Positions 19,074 to 27,851 are shown, numbered from the stretch's first letter. The stretch: DNA of 64,000 nucleotides from Lachnoanaerobaculum umeaense (GCF_003589745.1 NZ_CP032364.1:2356001-2420000); one strand, 5' to 3'. Notes: generated from the sequence alone by a model not told the origin. Numbers and translations are program-made.

Positions 19074-20018
19074 TTAGTTACCTGACATCTGCTTTGCAAC
19101 TTCCTCAGCAAAGTTCTCGCTCTTCTTCTCAAGACCCTCACCTGTCTCGAATCTAACGAATCTCTTAATAGAAATCTTAGCATTGTTTGCCTTTGCAACC
19201 TCATCAATGTAAGCTGCTACAGACTGCTTTCCATCTGCTGCTTTTACATAAGCCTGGTCAAGAAGGCAAATTTCCTTCAGCTCTTTCTTGATTCTTCCCT
19301 CGATCATACCCATTATAACCTTCTCAGGCTTTGAAGCTTCTTTAGGATCGTTCTGAATCTGAGCTAAGAGAATTTCTCTCTCCTTTGCAAGGTACTCTGC
19401 ATCAACTTCCTTGTCTGAAGTATACTTTGGATGAAGTGCTGCAACCTGCATTGCCACATTCTTTGCCATCTCCTTAATGTCATCGTTTACAACATCAGTT
19501 ATAACATCTACAAGAACACCTATCTTTCCACCACCATGGATGTATGAAACTACGCAACCGTCATTCTCTTCTACTTTCTCGAATCTTCTGATTGACATAT
19601 TCTCACCGATGATTGAAATCATACTTGAAAGCTTCTCAGCTACTGTAAGGCTAGGATCAAGCTCCCACTTCTCATTAAGGAATGCCTCTACATCATTTGC
19701 ACTTGTCTTTAATGCCTGTGCTGCAACCTCTGCAACATAAGTTCTGAACTTCTCATTCTTTGCAACAAAGTCTGTCTCAGCATTTACTTCAAGTACAACA
19801 GCCTTCTTTGCATCATCACTAACGCAAACATCTACGATACCTTCAGCTGCTATACGACCTGCCTTCTTCTGTGCTCCTGCAAGTCCCTTCTCACGAAGGA
19901 AATCAACTGCTGCATCCATATCTCCATCAGTTGCAGCGAGGGCCTTCTTACAGTCCATCATTCCTGCACCTGTCATCTCTCTCAATTCTTTTACCATTGC
20001 TGCTGTTACTGCTGCCAT
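19074..20018 (-). CDS. tsf: Elongation factor Ts
   Basis: Guanine-nucleotide exchange factor for EF-Tu. The N-terminal UBA-like helix region (VKELREMTGAGMMDCKKALAATDGD) and the EF-Tu-contacting TDFVAKNEKF motif are visible, followed by the core domains with a dimerisation region. 314 residues. It is the second gene of the universal rpsB-tsf pair, with a 92-base gap to rpsB. Confidence 0.98.
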   Translation of the reverse strand: MAAVTAAMVKELREMTGAGMMDCKKALAATDGDMDAAVDFLREKGLAGAQKKAGRIAAEGIVDVCVSDDAKKAVVLEVNAETDFVAKNEKFRTYVAEVAAQALKTSANDVEAFLNEKWELDPSLTVAEKLSSMISIIGENMSIRRFEKVEENDGCVVSYIHGGGKIGVLVDVITDVVNDDIKEMAKNVAMQVAALHPKYTSDKEVDAEYLAKEREILLAQIQNDPKEASKPEKVIMGMIEGRIKKELKEICLLDQAYVKAADGKQSVAAYIDEVAKANNAKISIKRFVRFETGEGLEKKSENFAEEVAKQMSGN

Positions 20019-20110
20019 TGTAAAACCTCCTAAACTTTTATAAATATGACAAGTTGCAAAGCGGTAAAAATCCTCTTTGCAACCTGCCTATAACTCAAAT
20101 CTCTTTAAAA

Positions 20111-20887
20111 TTAGAACTGTCTGTCGTCCAAAGCTTCCTTCTCAGGTGCGAATATCTCGCCCTCAAGAGCATCCTCAGCAACATCATCTGATGTTGAAAG
20201 AATCTCACCCTGATTTGCCTCGATAACTGCATCTGCCATCTTAGCTACTATAAGTTTTACAGCACGGATTGCATCATCATTTCCAGGAATAAGATAATCA
20301 AGCTCATCTGGATCACAGTTCGTATCACAGATACCGATAAGTGGAATACCTAAAGTATGAGCCTCCTGAACACATATTCTCTCCTTCTTTGGATCTATAA
20401 TAAATATAGCGTCAGGAATGTTCTTCATATCCTTGATACCACCAAGGTTTCTCTCAAGCTTTTCCCATTCCTTCTTTAACTGGATAACTTCCTTCTTTGG
20501 AAGTAAATCAAATGTACCATCTTCGCTCATCTCTTCTAACTGACGAAGTCTCTTGATTCTTGACTGGATTGTCTTAAAGTTTGTAAGCATTCCACCAAGC
20601 CATCTCTCGTTAACATAGTACATTCCACAACGCTCTGCCTCTTCCTTGATAGCATCCTGTGCCTGCTTCTTTGTTCCTACGAAAAGAATTTTTCCACCAT
20701 CCTTAGCTATGTCTGACATAGCATTGTATGCTGTATCAACCATACCTACACTCTGCTGAAGATCTATAATATGGATACCATTTCTCTCTGTGTAGATATA
20801 TGGAGCCATCTTAGGGTTCCATCTTCTTGTTTGATGTCCAAAGTGAACACCTGCCTCAAGTAACTGCTTCATTGAAATAACACTCAT
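20111..20887 (-). CDS. rpsB: 30S ribosomal protein S2
   Basis: Small-subunit protein S2. N-terminal [39 protein letters not shown] and the region [37 protein letters not shown] are diagnostic. The C-terminal tail is acidic ([16 protein letters not shown]). A strong ribosome site (AAAGGAG) precedes the start, and a structured 5' leader and consensus-like promoter lie upstream. Confidence 0.99.
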   Translation of the reverse strand: MSVISMKQLLEAGVHFGHQTRRWNPKMAPYIYTERNGIHIIDLQQSVGMVDTAYNAMSDIAKDGGKILFVGTKKQAQDAIKEEAERCGMYYVNERWLGGMLTNFKTIQSRIKRLRQLEEMSEDGTFDLLPKKEVIQLKKEWEKLERNLGGIKDMKNIPDAIFIIDPKKERICVQEAHTLGIPLIGICDTNCDPDELDYLIPGNDDAIRAVKLIVAKMADAVIEANQGEILSTSDDVAEDALEGEIFAPEKEALDDRQF

Positions 20888-20975
20888 TGTTTTTCTCCTT
20901 TGGTTTTTCTTCCATCAGGCTTAAGAAAAGGACCTATGGCACCACCTTCCTTATTCACCTGATGTGCTCATTTAG
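20888..20975 (-). promoter_or_regulatory. Structured rpsB leader (candidate S2 autoregulatory RNA)
   Basis: Between promoter and start codon the transcript can close a 7-bp stem (20958-20964 with 20913-20919, CATCAGG/CCTGATG type) around about 38 bases containing a second pairing (AAGGA with TCCTT). A closed stem ending about 15 bases before the Shine-Dalgarno fits autoregulation by S2, known for other bacteria. Binding here is inferred. Confidence 0.45.
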
Positions 20976-20982
20976 CTATAAA

Positions 20983-21011
20983 ATTCTATCATAATATTCG
21001 TCTGATTGCAA
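20983..21011 (-). promoter_or_regulatory. rpsB: Promoter of rpsB-tsf
   Basis: On the minus strand TTGCAA (21006-21011) and TAGAAT (20983-20988) are separated by exactly 17 bases, with TATGA just before the -10. The last base of the -35 box is the first base of the IS target duplication. The duplication therefore preserved 27 bases of the original upstream sequence. Confidence 0.75.
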
Positions 21012-21037
21012 CTCTTCTTTTTCACCGCCCAGGTACA
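21011..21037 (+). repeat. Target-site duplication, left copy of IS copy 1
   Basis: These 27 bases recur exactly at 22613-22639 on the other side of the IS. On the minus strand they encode the rhomboid tail YLGGEKEE. Long duplications of this size fit IS1202-group transposition. Confidence 0.92.
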
Positions 21038-21160
21038 TATAAGCCATAAATGATAAAGTCCTAGTATACCACAAATAAAAATGTCCCACTTATGGTAGAA
21101 TACTATTTTGTATATTCTAACACTAGGAGGAACTGACTTATCAGAAAGGTTATTTTATCA

Positions 21161-22549
21161 ATGGATGAACAAAGAAAGTATGAAGTTATCAAAGGTCTGG
21201 TAGATCACCCCGATACAGCTAACAAGGATAGAGCTGCTCTTATCCTAGGATGCACCAAGAGGCATATAAACCGTATGATACAAGGTTATGTTAAAGATGG
21301 TAAGGCATTCTTTATTCATGGTAACAGAGGTAAGAAGCCGGCTACCACTATCTGCCCTGATGTCAGAAGTCAAGTTCTTGATCTATATAGAACTAAATAC
21401 TACGAGGCTAACTTTGAACACTATACAGAGCTTCTAAAAAAGCATGAAGGCATAAGTATCTCCTCTTCCTCTGTAATGAGTATTTTGGAGTCAGAGTACA
21501 TTCTATCTCCAAAGGCTACAAAAGCTAAGCGTAGACGCATTAAGCAAACTCTCAGAGCTAAGAAGGAAGCTACAACATCAAAAAAGGAATTATCACAGAT
21601 ACAAGCTAACTTAGTAGCAGTTGAAGATGCTCACAGTCGTCGTCCAAGATGTGCTTATTTTGGCGAATTGCTTCAGATGGATGCTACCCCTTATGAATGG
21701 GTACCGGGACAGATATGGCATCTACATTTGGCTATTGATGATGCCTCAGGTGTTGTCACAGGTGCCTGGTTTGATACTCAGGAAACTCTTAATGGATACT
21801 ACCATGTATTTGAGCAGATTCTTACTGATTATGGTATTCCTTATAAGTTTCTTACTGATAAACGAACTGTATTTACTTACAAGAAAAAAGGTGCCTTATC
21901 TGACGACAAAGACACCTATACACAGTTTGCATACGCCTGTAAGCAACTTGGCACACAGCTTGAATCAAGCAGCGTACCACAGGCTAAAGGACGTATAGAA
22001 CGATTGAATCAGACTTTACAGTCACGCCTGCCTATTGAGTTTAGACTCGCAGGCGTAACCGATATCCATAAAGCCAATGAATTCATTTACCACTACATAA
22101 AAGAATTCAATGAGAAGTTCGCACTTCCACTTTATGGTATCAAATCTGTCTTTGAAACGCAACCATCTAAAGAAAAAATAAATCTTACTTTGGCGGTTTT
22201 AACTGAGAGAACTGTTGATGCCGGACATGCGATTCAATTCGAGAAGAAATTTTATAAGATGATAGATAATAAAGGATTGCAGACCCATTATCGAAAAGGT
22301 ACCAAGGTTATGCTTATCAAGGCATTTGATAGGTCTATGTTTGTGTGCGTAAATGACAAAGATATTTATGCACTGGAAGAAATACCGGCTCATGAGCATA
22401 AATCTAAGGACTTGGACGCTGACTACAAACAGCCAAAACCTAGAAAGCCTTATATACCTCCAATGAACCATCCTTGGAGATTGGATGCCTTTAATAAATT
22501 CGCACACTCACAGCCACACAGAATTGAAGAAGACATAAAAAGTGCATAA
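21161..22549 (+). CDS. ISNCY-family transposase, copy 1
   Basis: DDE transposase of 462 residues. An N-terminal helix-turn-helix (KDRAALILGCTKRHINRMIQGY) is followed by an integrase-like core with LLQMDATPYEWVPG (first Asp), LTDKRTVF (second Asp) and GRIERLNQTLQSRLP (catalytic Glu), then a C-terminal beta domain. The frame is intact and nearly identical to the second copy at 45550-46938 (differences such as EF/EL, NKGL/HKGV and FVCV/FACV). Both are probably active or recently so. The family is assigned from sequence style and the long target duplications. Confidence 0.9.
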   Translation: MDEQRKYEVIKGLVDHPDTANKDRAALILGCTKRHINRMIQGYVKDGKAFFIHGNRGKKPATTICPDVRSQVLDLYRTKYYEANFEHYTELLKKHEGISISSSSVMSILESEYILSPKATKAKRRRIKQTLRAKKEATTSKKELSQIQANLVAVEDAHSRRPRCAYFGELLQMDATPYEWVPGQIWHLHLAIDDASGVVTGAWFDTQETLNGYYHVFEQILTDYGIPYKFLTDKRTVFTYKKKGALSDDKDTYTQFAYACKQLGTQLESSSVPQAKGRIERLNQTLQSRLPIEFRLAGVTDIHKANEFIYHYIKEFNEKFALPLYGIKSVFETQPSKEKINLTLAVLTERTVDAGHAIQFEKKFYKMIDNKGLQTHYRKGTKVMLIKAFDRSMFVCVNDKDIYALEEIPAHEHKSKDLDADYKQPKPRKPYIPPMNHPWRLDAFNKFAHSQPHRIEEDIKSA

Positions 22550-22552
22550 TAA

Positions 22553-22572
22553 AAGCCCCTTTGTGGGGGCTT
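22553..22572 (+). terminator. Hairpin at the 3' end of the transposase gene
   Basis: A 7-bp GC-rich stem (AAGCCCC, 5-base TTTGT loop region, complement) starts just after the transposase stop. It can end the transposase transcript and may also block minus-strand reading. The same hairpin is in copy 2. Confidence 0.55.
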
Positions 22573-22601
22573 ATAAATTAATTATTTTGGGACATAATCA
22601 T

Positions 22602-23201
22602 TTATGCTTGACACTCTTCTTTTTCACCGCCCAGGTACAATACCAAACATAATAAAAATCCACTTATTGCACCTGCTACATGTGCAATATTATCCACACC
22701 TGTAGTTCTAAAACCTGCATATAACATCAACGCAAGTGAAACTACAATTTGATAAAGACTCAAATCTCTTATTCTACCTCTATTTACAAGCAATGCATAT
22801 AACAAAGCTCCAACTATACCAAATATGGCTCCTGAAGCCCCAGCACTGACAGCCACATCTCCACTAACAGATTGTACCCAGTCAGAGGCTATATTTGCAA
22901 AAACTCCTGCAAGCATATAAATAATAAAAAATCTGATATGTCCTACTATATCCTCTAACTTGCTTCCAAGGATAACTAATATCATCATATTATTGACTAT
23001 ATGCTCTATTCCAAAATGCATAAACATGGAGGTAACAAGTCTATAGTACTCTCCACTTCTAATATTTGTCGTAAATGCAGCTCCATATTTGAGCATCACC
23101 ATTGTATCTGTTGAGCCACCATGTGTTTCAAGAAACAAAAAATATATAACATTAATAACTATAATACTTATAGTAATGTAATTTCTTTTACTAATACCCA
23201 T
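22602..23201 (-). CDS. Rhomboid-family intramembrane serine protease, C-terminus altered by IS
   Basis: Six-helix membrane protease. HFGIEHIVNNMMI is the N-terminal His/Asn region, SAGASGAIFGIVGALL holds the catalytic Ser, and DNIAHVAGAISGFLL holds the catalytic His. The stop at 22602 lies in the IS. Ahead of the IS the frame reads YLGGEKEE, then IS-derived CQA. Rejoining the flanks without the IS gives YLGGEKEE followed by LQSDEYYDRIL and a stop at about 20979. The catalytic core is untouched, so activity may survive. The start overlaps the HIT stop as TAATG. Confidence 0.88.
   Translation of the reverse strand: MGISKRNYITISIIVINVIYFLFLETHGGSTDTMVMLKYGAAFTTNIRSGEYYRLVTSMFMHFGIEHIVNNMMILVILGSKLEDIVGHIRFFIIYMLAGVFANIASDWVQSVSGDVAVSAGASGAIFGIVGALLYALLVNRGRIRDLSLYQIVVSLALMLYAGFRTTGVDNIAHVAGAISGFLLCLVLYLGGEKEECQA
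22613..22639 (+). repeat. Target-site duplication, right copy of IS copy 1
   Basis: Exact 27-base copy of 21011-21037. The flanking bases differ on both sides (C versus A before, A versus T after), fixing the length at 27. Confidence 0.92.
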
Positions 23202-23611
23202 TATCTAATATTCTCTGATATTTTCTTCGCAGTTTCTTTTTGTGCTTCATTGTCAGCCTCTCTCGGAGTCCAACTTACTATCCTTGATGCATCATCATAT
23301 CTTGGTATAACATGAATATGGCAGTGAAAAACAGTCTGACCTGCACTCTCTCCTGTATTTGCCAATGTATTAAATCCGGTGGCACCTAAAGCAGTCATTG
23401 TAGCCTTTCCAAGTTTTGCTGCTAAAGCAAGAGCCTTTCCTGCTATATCTTCATTTAATTCAGTGATATCTCTAGCATGAGACTTCGGTAAAATAAGCAT
23501 ATGTCCCTTACTTGCCGGTGATAAATCCAGTATTACTCTAAAATTCTCATCTTCAAAAACTGTATTTGATGGAATCTGTCCATCAGCTATTTTACAAAAA
23601 ATACAATCCAT
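23201..23611 (-). CDS. HIT-family nucleotide-binding protein (HinT-like)
   Basis: Small purine-nucleotide phosphoramidase or hydrolase. The histidine triad is HCHIHVIPRY (His-x-His-x-His) near residue 98, and CIFCKIADGQIPS with a Cys pair opens the protein, as in HinT-like members. 136 residues is typical. It is translationally coupled to the rhomboid gene by a TAATG overlap and follows the cell-wall-binding protein by 12 bases. Confidence 0.93.
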   Translation of the reverse strand: MDCIFCKIADGQIPSNTVFEDENFRVILDLSPASKGHMLILPKSHARDITELNEDIAGKALALAAKLGKATMTALGATGFNTLANTGESAGQTVFHCHIHVIPRYDDASRIVSWTPREADNEAQKETAKKISENIR

Positions 23612-23623
23612 TTCTACCTCACA

Positions 23624-24967
23624 TCAATCATTATTTACCCATTCAGGCTCCAGCGGTGTTTCAAAGCTGCCCCTTATATTGGTATCACCATCTATCGCCA
23701 CCAATATACCTGCTGAATTAGTCTTATATTCCACCTTGTCAGCATCCTTAACCTTTCCATTTGAAACAATTTTCCCTGAAGCATTTACTACGTAATTTGT
23801 TATACTACTTCCATTATCATTAGGTACTGAAAAAACTTGATACTTCATATACTCATTTGCTCTCACAAGTCTTCCCTTATAATAAAGCTTGTGATCCTTT
23901 GTTCCCGTTATACCCTTTCCTGTTGAAGTTTGAAAGAAGTATTCCTCCGACTTTCCTAAATCATTCTTTACAGTTTGCTTACCCTTTATCAAATAGCACT
24001 GTGAACTTTCGCCAAAGTAATATGCCGCATAACTGTTTCCTTGATAAACTTTTTGAATTCCATATACCGGTGTTCCGTTTTTATCAAATAAATACTGCTT
24101 ACCATCAATTTTCACCAAATCACTCACATTCAAATTATCAGTTTTTGAAGCATAAGGTTCTCCTGTTGATGAGAAGTAGAACCATTCAACCAGATTATTA
24201 TAATTACCCAATAGTTCATCAGGCGGTTGTATGGAATACCATCCGGTTCTTACAGTGCCGTCCTCATTCATATATTTAAAGTCTTTTATAGAGGGATTTG
24301 ATTTACCGGTTATCTGTATCCACCCTGTAACAAGCTCTCCATTTTCGTCAAAGGCATATCTTACTCCATCTATCTTTTTCTCACCATATTTAGCTCCCTT
24401 TGACAATACCGGCTTAAACTTCTTTCCGGTATTTGTAAAATAAAACCATTTTTCCAAAGAGGATGAATTTGGAGTAACTCTCACTTCCTCACTGTCCGGT
24501 GGCATAAGCTTACACCATCCTGTCACCATAGTTCCATCACTATTTATATAATAGTCATTATCCAGTATCCAGCCTGTAAGCATCTTCCCTTCATCATCAA
24601 AGTAATAGTATTTGTCATTAATAATCTTCCAGTTTCCCTTAACTGCCTTGCCACCACTCTGGAAGTAAGCCCAATACTCACCATTTCTATCTTTCAGTTT
24701 TTTCCAGCCTTCTACTATAAGTCCCTGTTCATCCACATAATATTTGTCATCATCTACCCAACTGTTGGTAGCCATAACTCCGTTGTCACTTAGATAACGC
24801 CATTTATCATCAGCGCCTTTTTTCCACTCATTTGACAATTTATAATTGTTTTTATCCAGATAGACCCAATCTGAGCCTGATTTTGACCAGCCTTCTGCAT
24901 AAGTATTGTTTGGCATCGCCAAAACAAAGCCGAAAGCAAAAAGTGATAAAAGTATCTTCTTTTTCAT
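23624..24967 (-). CDS. Secreted cell-wall/choline-binding repeat protein
   Basis: A signal peptide (MKKKILLSLFAFGFVLAMPNNTYA) is followed by about a dozen aromatic repeats of the CW_binding_1 kind, such as WVYLDKNNYKLSNEWKKG, YYFDDEGKMLTGWI and YMNEDGTVRTGWY. These form beta-hairpin solenoids that attach proteins to teichoic-acid choline or glucans. No catalytic domain is visible among the 447 residues, so it is an attachment or structural surface protein. Exact ligand not known. Confidence 0.85.
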   Translation of the reverse strand: MKKKILLSLFAFGFVLAMPNNTYAEGWSKSGSDWVYLDKNNYKLSNEWKKGADDKWRYLSDNGVMATNSWVDDDKYYVDEQGLIVEGWKKLKDRNGEYWAYFQSGGKAVKGNWKIINDKYYYFDDEGKMLTGWILDNDYYINSDGTMVTGWCKLMPPDSEEVRVTPNSSSLEKWFYFTNTGKKFKPVLSKGAKYGEKKIDGVRYAFDENGELVTGWIQITGKSNPSIKDFKYMNEDGTVRTGWYSIQPPDELLGNYNNLVEWFYFSSTGEPYASKTDNLNVSDLVKIDGKQYLFDKNGTPVYGIQKVYQGNSYAAYYFGESSQCYLIKGKQTVKNDLGKSEEYFFQTSTGKGITGTKDHKLYYKGRLVRANEYMKYQVFSVPNDNGSSITNYVVNASGKIVSNGKVKDADKVEYKTNSAGILVAIDGDTNIRGSFETPLEPEWVNND

Positions 24968-25075
24968 ATTTACTCCATTATATTTTATGTTTAGCTAAAA
25001 TTATTATTAAGTCACATTACAATATATTATACACTACAGGCATGGTTTTTTTCTTACGATTACATTAACTAACAT

Positions 25076-25111
25076 AAAAACCCGTTTCTGTCTAAGACAA
25101 AAACGGGTTTT
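25076..25111 (-). terminator. Terminator after rpsF-ssb-rpsR
   Basis: A 12-bp A/T-capped stem (AAAAACCCGTTT and complement) is followed on the minus strand by TTTTTATG. It lies about 20 bases past the rpsR stop. The A-rich left side makes it usable from the plus strand too. Confidence 0.8.
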
Positions 25112-25130
25112 GTTATATTTTTTGTAAATC

Positions 25131-25400
25131 TTATTCTACAACATAAGGAAGAAGAGCTATATGTCTAGCTTTCTTGATAGCTACTGTAATTTCTCTCTGA
25201 TGCTTAGCACAGCTTCCTGAAATTCTTCTTGGAAGGATTTTTCCTCTCTCTGAAATATATTTTCTAAGAGTTGCCACATCTTTATAATCAATAGCCTTTT
25301 CCTTATCACCACAGAATGCACAAACTTTCTTTCTCCTGCGTAATCCGTTAGCAGGTCTTCTTCTAGAGCCTTCTGCTCTATCAGCCTTGTTAAATGCCAT
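25131..25400 (-). CDS. rpsR: 30S ribosomal protein S18
   Basis: Small-subunit protein that pairs with S6. The core [49 protein letters not shown] is unmistakable. An extra CAFC pair near residue 27 and a Cys in SGSCAKHQ suggest the zinc-binding (C+) form of S18. 89 residues. Last gene of the rpsF-ssb-rpsR operon. Confidence 0.98.
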   Translation of the reverse strand: MAFNKADRAEGSRRRPANGLRRRKKVCAFCGDKEKAIDYKDVATLRKYISERGKILPRRISGSCAKHQREITVAIKKARHIALLPYVVE

Positions 25401-25427
25401 GATAAAGTCCCCTTTCTTTATTTTAAC

Positions 25428-25877
25428 CTAGTTAAATGGTAGACCCTCGTCATCAACTCCATCCGGTATATTCATAAATCCATCTGTACTTGCTGATGAT
25501 GGTGATGGTCTTGTAGAAGCCTGATAGCCACTACCGCTATCACTTGCTCCCTTACTATCTGCAAATTCCTGAGTGTCTATAATAACCTCAGTTGTATAAA
25601 CCTTTTGACCTTCTTTATTGGTATAACTTCCTGTCTGAATACGACCTGAAATTAACACTCTCATACCCTGTCTAAAATACCTCTCTGCGAACTCGCCTGC
25701 TTTATCAAATGCAACACATGGTATAAAGTCTGCGGTCTGTTCTGACGAATCTCCGCCACGCTTAAATACTCTGTCTACAGCAAGTGTATATCTTGCGATA
25801 GCCATTGATCTTTCTCCACTGGAATATCTTACTTCCGGGTCTCTTGTTAGTCGTCCCATTAATATGGCTCTGTTCAT
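25428..25877 (-). CDS. ssb: Single-stranded DNA-binding protein
   Basis: Tetrameric OB-fold protein coating single-stranded DNA. MNRAILMGRLTRDPEVRYS opens the OB fold, which extends to about residue 105 (FKRGGDSSEQTADFIPCVAFDKAGEFAERYF). A Ser/Gly-rich linker leads to the tip DDEGLPFN, a variant of the DDIPF tail that recruits repair proteins. Located between rpsF and rpsR, its usual clostridial position. Confidence 0.97.
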   Translation of the reverse strand: MNRAILMGRLTRDPEVRYSSGERSMAIARYTLAVDRVFKRGGDSSEQTADFIPCVAFDKAGEFAERYFRQGMRVLISGRIQTGSYTNKEGQKVYTTEVIIDTQEFADSKGASDSGSGYQASTRPSPSSASTDGFMNIPDGVDDEGLPFN

Positions 25878-25900
25878 ACAATCTCTCCTTTATATTAAGC

Positions 25901-26188
25901 TTACTGCTTAACGACTAGGTATCTCACAACTGATTCCATAATGCGGATATTTGCCTCAATTTCATTAGGGCAATTATTATCCTCTGACTGGAACTTAATG
26001 AAATAGTAGAATCCTTCTTTTTGTTTGTTAATGTCATAGGCAAATCTCTTCTTACCCCAGTCATCAACATTTTCAATGCTTCCACCAAATCTTGTGATGT
26101 AATTTTGAACTTTCTCTAGAGCTTCAGCTCTGGCATCATCTTCAAGCTTACCATTAAGCACTAATGCTAATTCATATGTACTTGTCAT
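25901..26188 (-). CDS. rpsF: 30S ribosomal protein S6
   Basis: First gene of the rpsF-ssb-rpsR operon. The 95-residue sequence has the ferredoxin-like S6 pattern: YELALVLNGKLEDDAR, VDDWGKKRFAYDINKQKEGFYYFIKF and NIRIMESVVRYLVVK. A GGAGG site lies seven bases before the start. Confidence 0.97.
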   Translation of the reverse strand: MTSTYELALVLNGKLEDDARAEALEKVQNYITRFGGSIENVDDWGKKRFAYDINKQKEGFYYFIKFQSEDNNCPNEIEANIRIMESVVRYLVVKQ

Positions 26189-26245
26189 TTCTTACCTCCT
26201 CTTGGTCTCTGGCCTTTGATATCAATATCAAAAGCAAGGATTATG
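26189..26245 (-). promoter_or_regulatory. rpsF leader hairpin
   Basis: The transcript between promoter and start can fold an imperfect stem of about 10 bp centred near 26222 (GCTTTTGATAT pairing with ATATCAAAGGC), 25 bases ahead of the ribosome site. It may be a site for autoregulation by S6:S18, but the consensus CCG element of the known motif is not evident to me. Confidence 0.3.
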
Positions 26246-26259
26246 TGTCACAGTACTTA

Positions 26260-26288
26260 ATAATATCATATATAATTTGGTATTGCAA
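26260..26288 (-). promoter_or_regulatory. Promoter of rpsF-ssb-rpsR
   Basis: TTGCAA (26283-26288) and TATTAT (26260-26265) on the minus strand are spaced by 17 bases. This is nearly the same design as the rpsB promoter in this window. Confidence 0.7.
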
Positions 26289-26528
26289 GTGTCTTTTCAT
26301 TGTTTACACACTATTCGCTTTTATAAAGATTTTTATGAGAGATTTGTAAAAATCGGAGATTCTCCTAAGATTATATTGGTTTATATACTGGATAAAGATT
26401 ATATTATGTCCAATTCATCCTTTTTTGAAACAGCAATTTATGTTTATAGAGGAATAAACGAGGACGACTTTAATAAAAAAGGACCTGAATATAAACATTA
26501 TCTCAACAATATGTTTTTATTAAGTTAG
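26277..26528 (+). pseudogene. Possible C-terminal remnant of an unknown protein
   Basis: Open frame of 83 codons on the plus strand. From about 26310 its composition is protein-like (FYKDFYERFVKIGDSPKI, FFETAIYVYRG, GPEYKHYLNNM). The upstream part overlaps the rpsF promoter and has no ribosome site. It ends just before a shared terminator, as a gene tail would. I do not recognise the family. It could be a decayed gene or, less likely, a small real one. Confidence 0.35.
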
Positions 26529-26547
26529 GCTCTAAAAGATAAAACCT

Positions 26548-26589
26548 AAAACCGCCTGTGAAAACAAACTCTTTTCACAGACGGTTTCT
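26548..26589. terminator. Bidirectional terminator
   Basis: A 16-bp stem with one mismatch (AACCGCCTGTGAAAA arm at 26549-26564, complement at 26572-26587) has A/T-rich sides. It ends prfB on the minus strand and the remnant frame on the plus strand. Confidence 0.8.
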
Positions 26590-26601
26590 TTATTTTCTAC
26601 A

Positions 26602-27736
26602 TTATTCATCCCCCGCATTCCTTGCAGGGCATCCAAGACTTTGCCAAGTAAGGTATGCAATAATAAACTTATCAATATCTCCGTCCATTACCGCAGTTAC
26701 ATTTCCACTTTCCGCTCCGGTTCTGTGATCCTTTACCATTGTATACGGTTGCATTACATAGGAACGAATCTGATTTCCCCAGCCTATGTCCTTTACATCG
26801 CCTCTAATATCTGAAAGCTTCTCAACATTTGCCTGCTGCTTTAACATAAAGAGCTTAGCTTTAAGCATCTGCATAGCCTTGTCCTTATTTTGGAACTGAC
26901 TTCTTTCGTTCTGACATTGTACTACCACACCTGTCGGTATATGTGTAATTCTTATAGCTGAAGAAGTCTTGTTGATATGCTGACCACCAGCACCTGATGA
27001 ACGATAAGTATCTATCCTCAAATCATCCGGATTGATATCCACATCAAGGTCTTCTTCTATATCCGGCATAATATCACAGGACACAAATGAGGTCTGGCGC
27101 TTTCCTGCCGCATTAAAAGGTGAAATACGCACAAGTCTGTGTACACCATGCTCACTTCTAAGATAACCATATGCATTCATACCATTTATCTGTAATGTTA
27201 CAGACTTTATTCCTGCCTCATCACCCTCCAACATATCTAAAACCTCTACACTGTAGCCTTCTTGGACAGCCCATCTTGTATACATTCTGTAAAGCATTGA
27301 ACACCAGTCACAAGACTCAGTTCCGCCTGCACCTGCATTAAGTTTCATGATGGCATTTGAAGAGTCATATTCACCTGTAAGAAGTGTAGCTATCTTCAAT
27401 TCGTCTATTTCTTTTGTAAACGCTTCAAGCATACCTTCTATCTCAGGTATAAGACTCTCATCATTTTCCTCATATCCCATCTCTATAAGGACCCCTATAT
27501 CTTCGTATTCAGACTTTAACTTATTATATTTTTCGACAGTATCCTTGAGCTGTTTTGCCTCTTTTACTATCTTGGTACTCTCCTTTGGATCGTCCCAAAA
27601 TGTAGGCTCCTCCATAGCACGATCAAGCTCAATTATCTTTTTCTCCTTACCGTCTAAGTCAAAGTGAATCCCTCACTTCCAGCAATATTTTTTCGTAGGA
27701 TTGTAATGTGGTTTTAAAACCATCTAATTCTACCAT
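26602..27736 (-). CDS. prfB: Peptide chain release factor 2 with programmed +1 frameshift
   Basis: Recognises UGA and UAA stops and releases the peptide. Translation starts at 27736 (MVELDGFKTTLQSYEK), reads 25 codons to CTT, meets in-frame TGA at 27659-27661 within CTTTGAC, and must shift +1 to continue DLDGKEKKIIELD. A purine-rich AGTGAGGGA lies just upstream as the internal stimulator. The anticodon-like SPF (RISPFNAAGKR) and catalytic GGQ (SGAGGQHINKTSSA) motifs are present. About 377 residues after the shift. The frameshift senses RF2 shortage. Confidence 0.95.
27657..27680 (-). promoter_or_regulatory. prfB: Programmed frameshift site of prfB
   Basis: The slippery CTT-TGA-C (27658-27664) is preceded by a GAGGGA element a few bases upstream. 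The usual AGGGGG stimulator is weaker here. Low RF2 lets the ribosome slip +1 and complete the protein. Confidence 0.9.
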
Positions 27737-27851
27737 TTGCTCACCCACTTTCATATTATTCTAAATATCCAAATGAATATCAACGACATTATATTAAAAT
27801 TTTAAGATTATGTAAACAGCAAGTATATATGCTGATATATTTTATACAAAA

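Larger units (their letters stand above)
21038..22612 (+). mobile_element. ISNCY/IS1202-group insertion sequence, copy 1
   Basis: A 1575-bp element is bounded by a 27-bp target duplication. Its ends are imperfect inverted repeats: the left TATAAGCCATAAATGAT and the right end read inward, GTCAAGCATAAATGAT. It carries one transposase gene. An almost identical element of the same length lies inverted at 45487-47061. It inserted into the 3' end of the rhomboid gene. Confidence 0.92.

Noticed and set aside
21621..21998. 125-codon frame inside the transposase gene, repeated in copy 2
   Set aside because: It is an out-of-frame shadow of the transposase and recurs only because the IS is duplicated. 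No sign of a second IS protein or programmed fusion.
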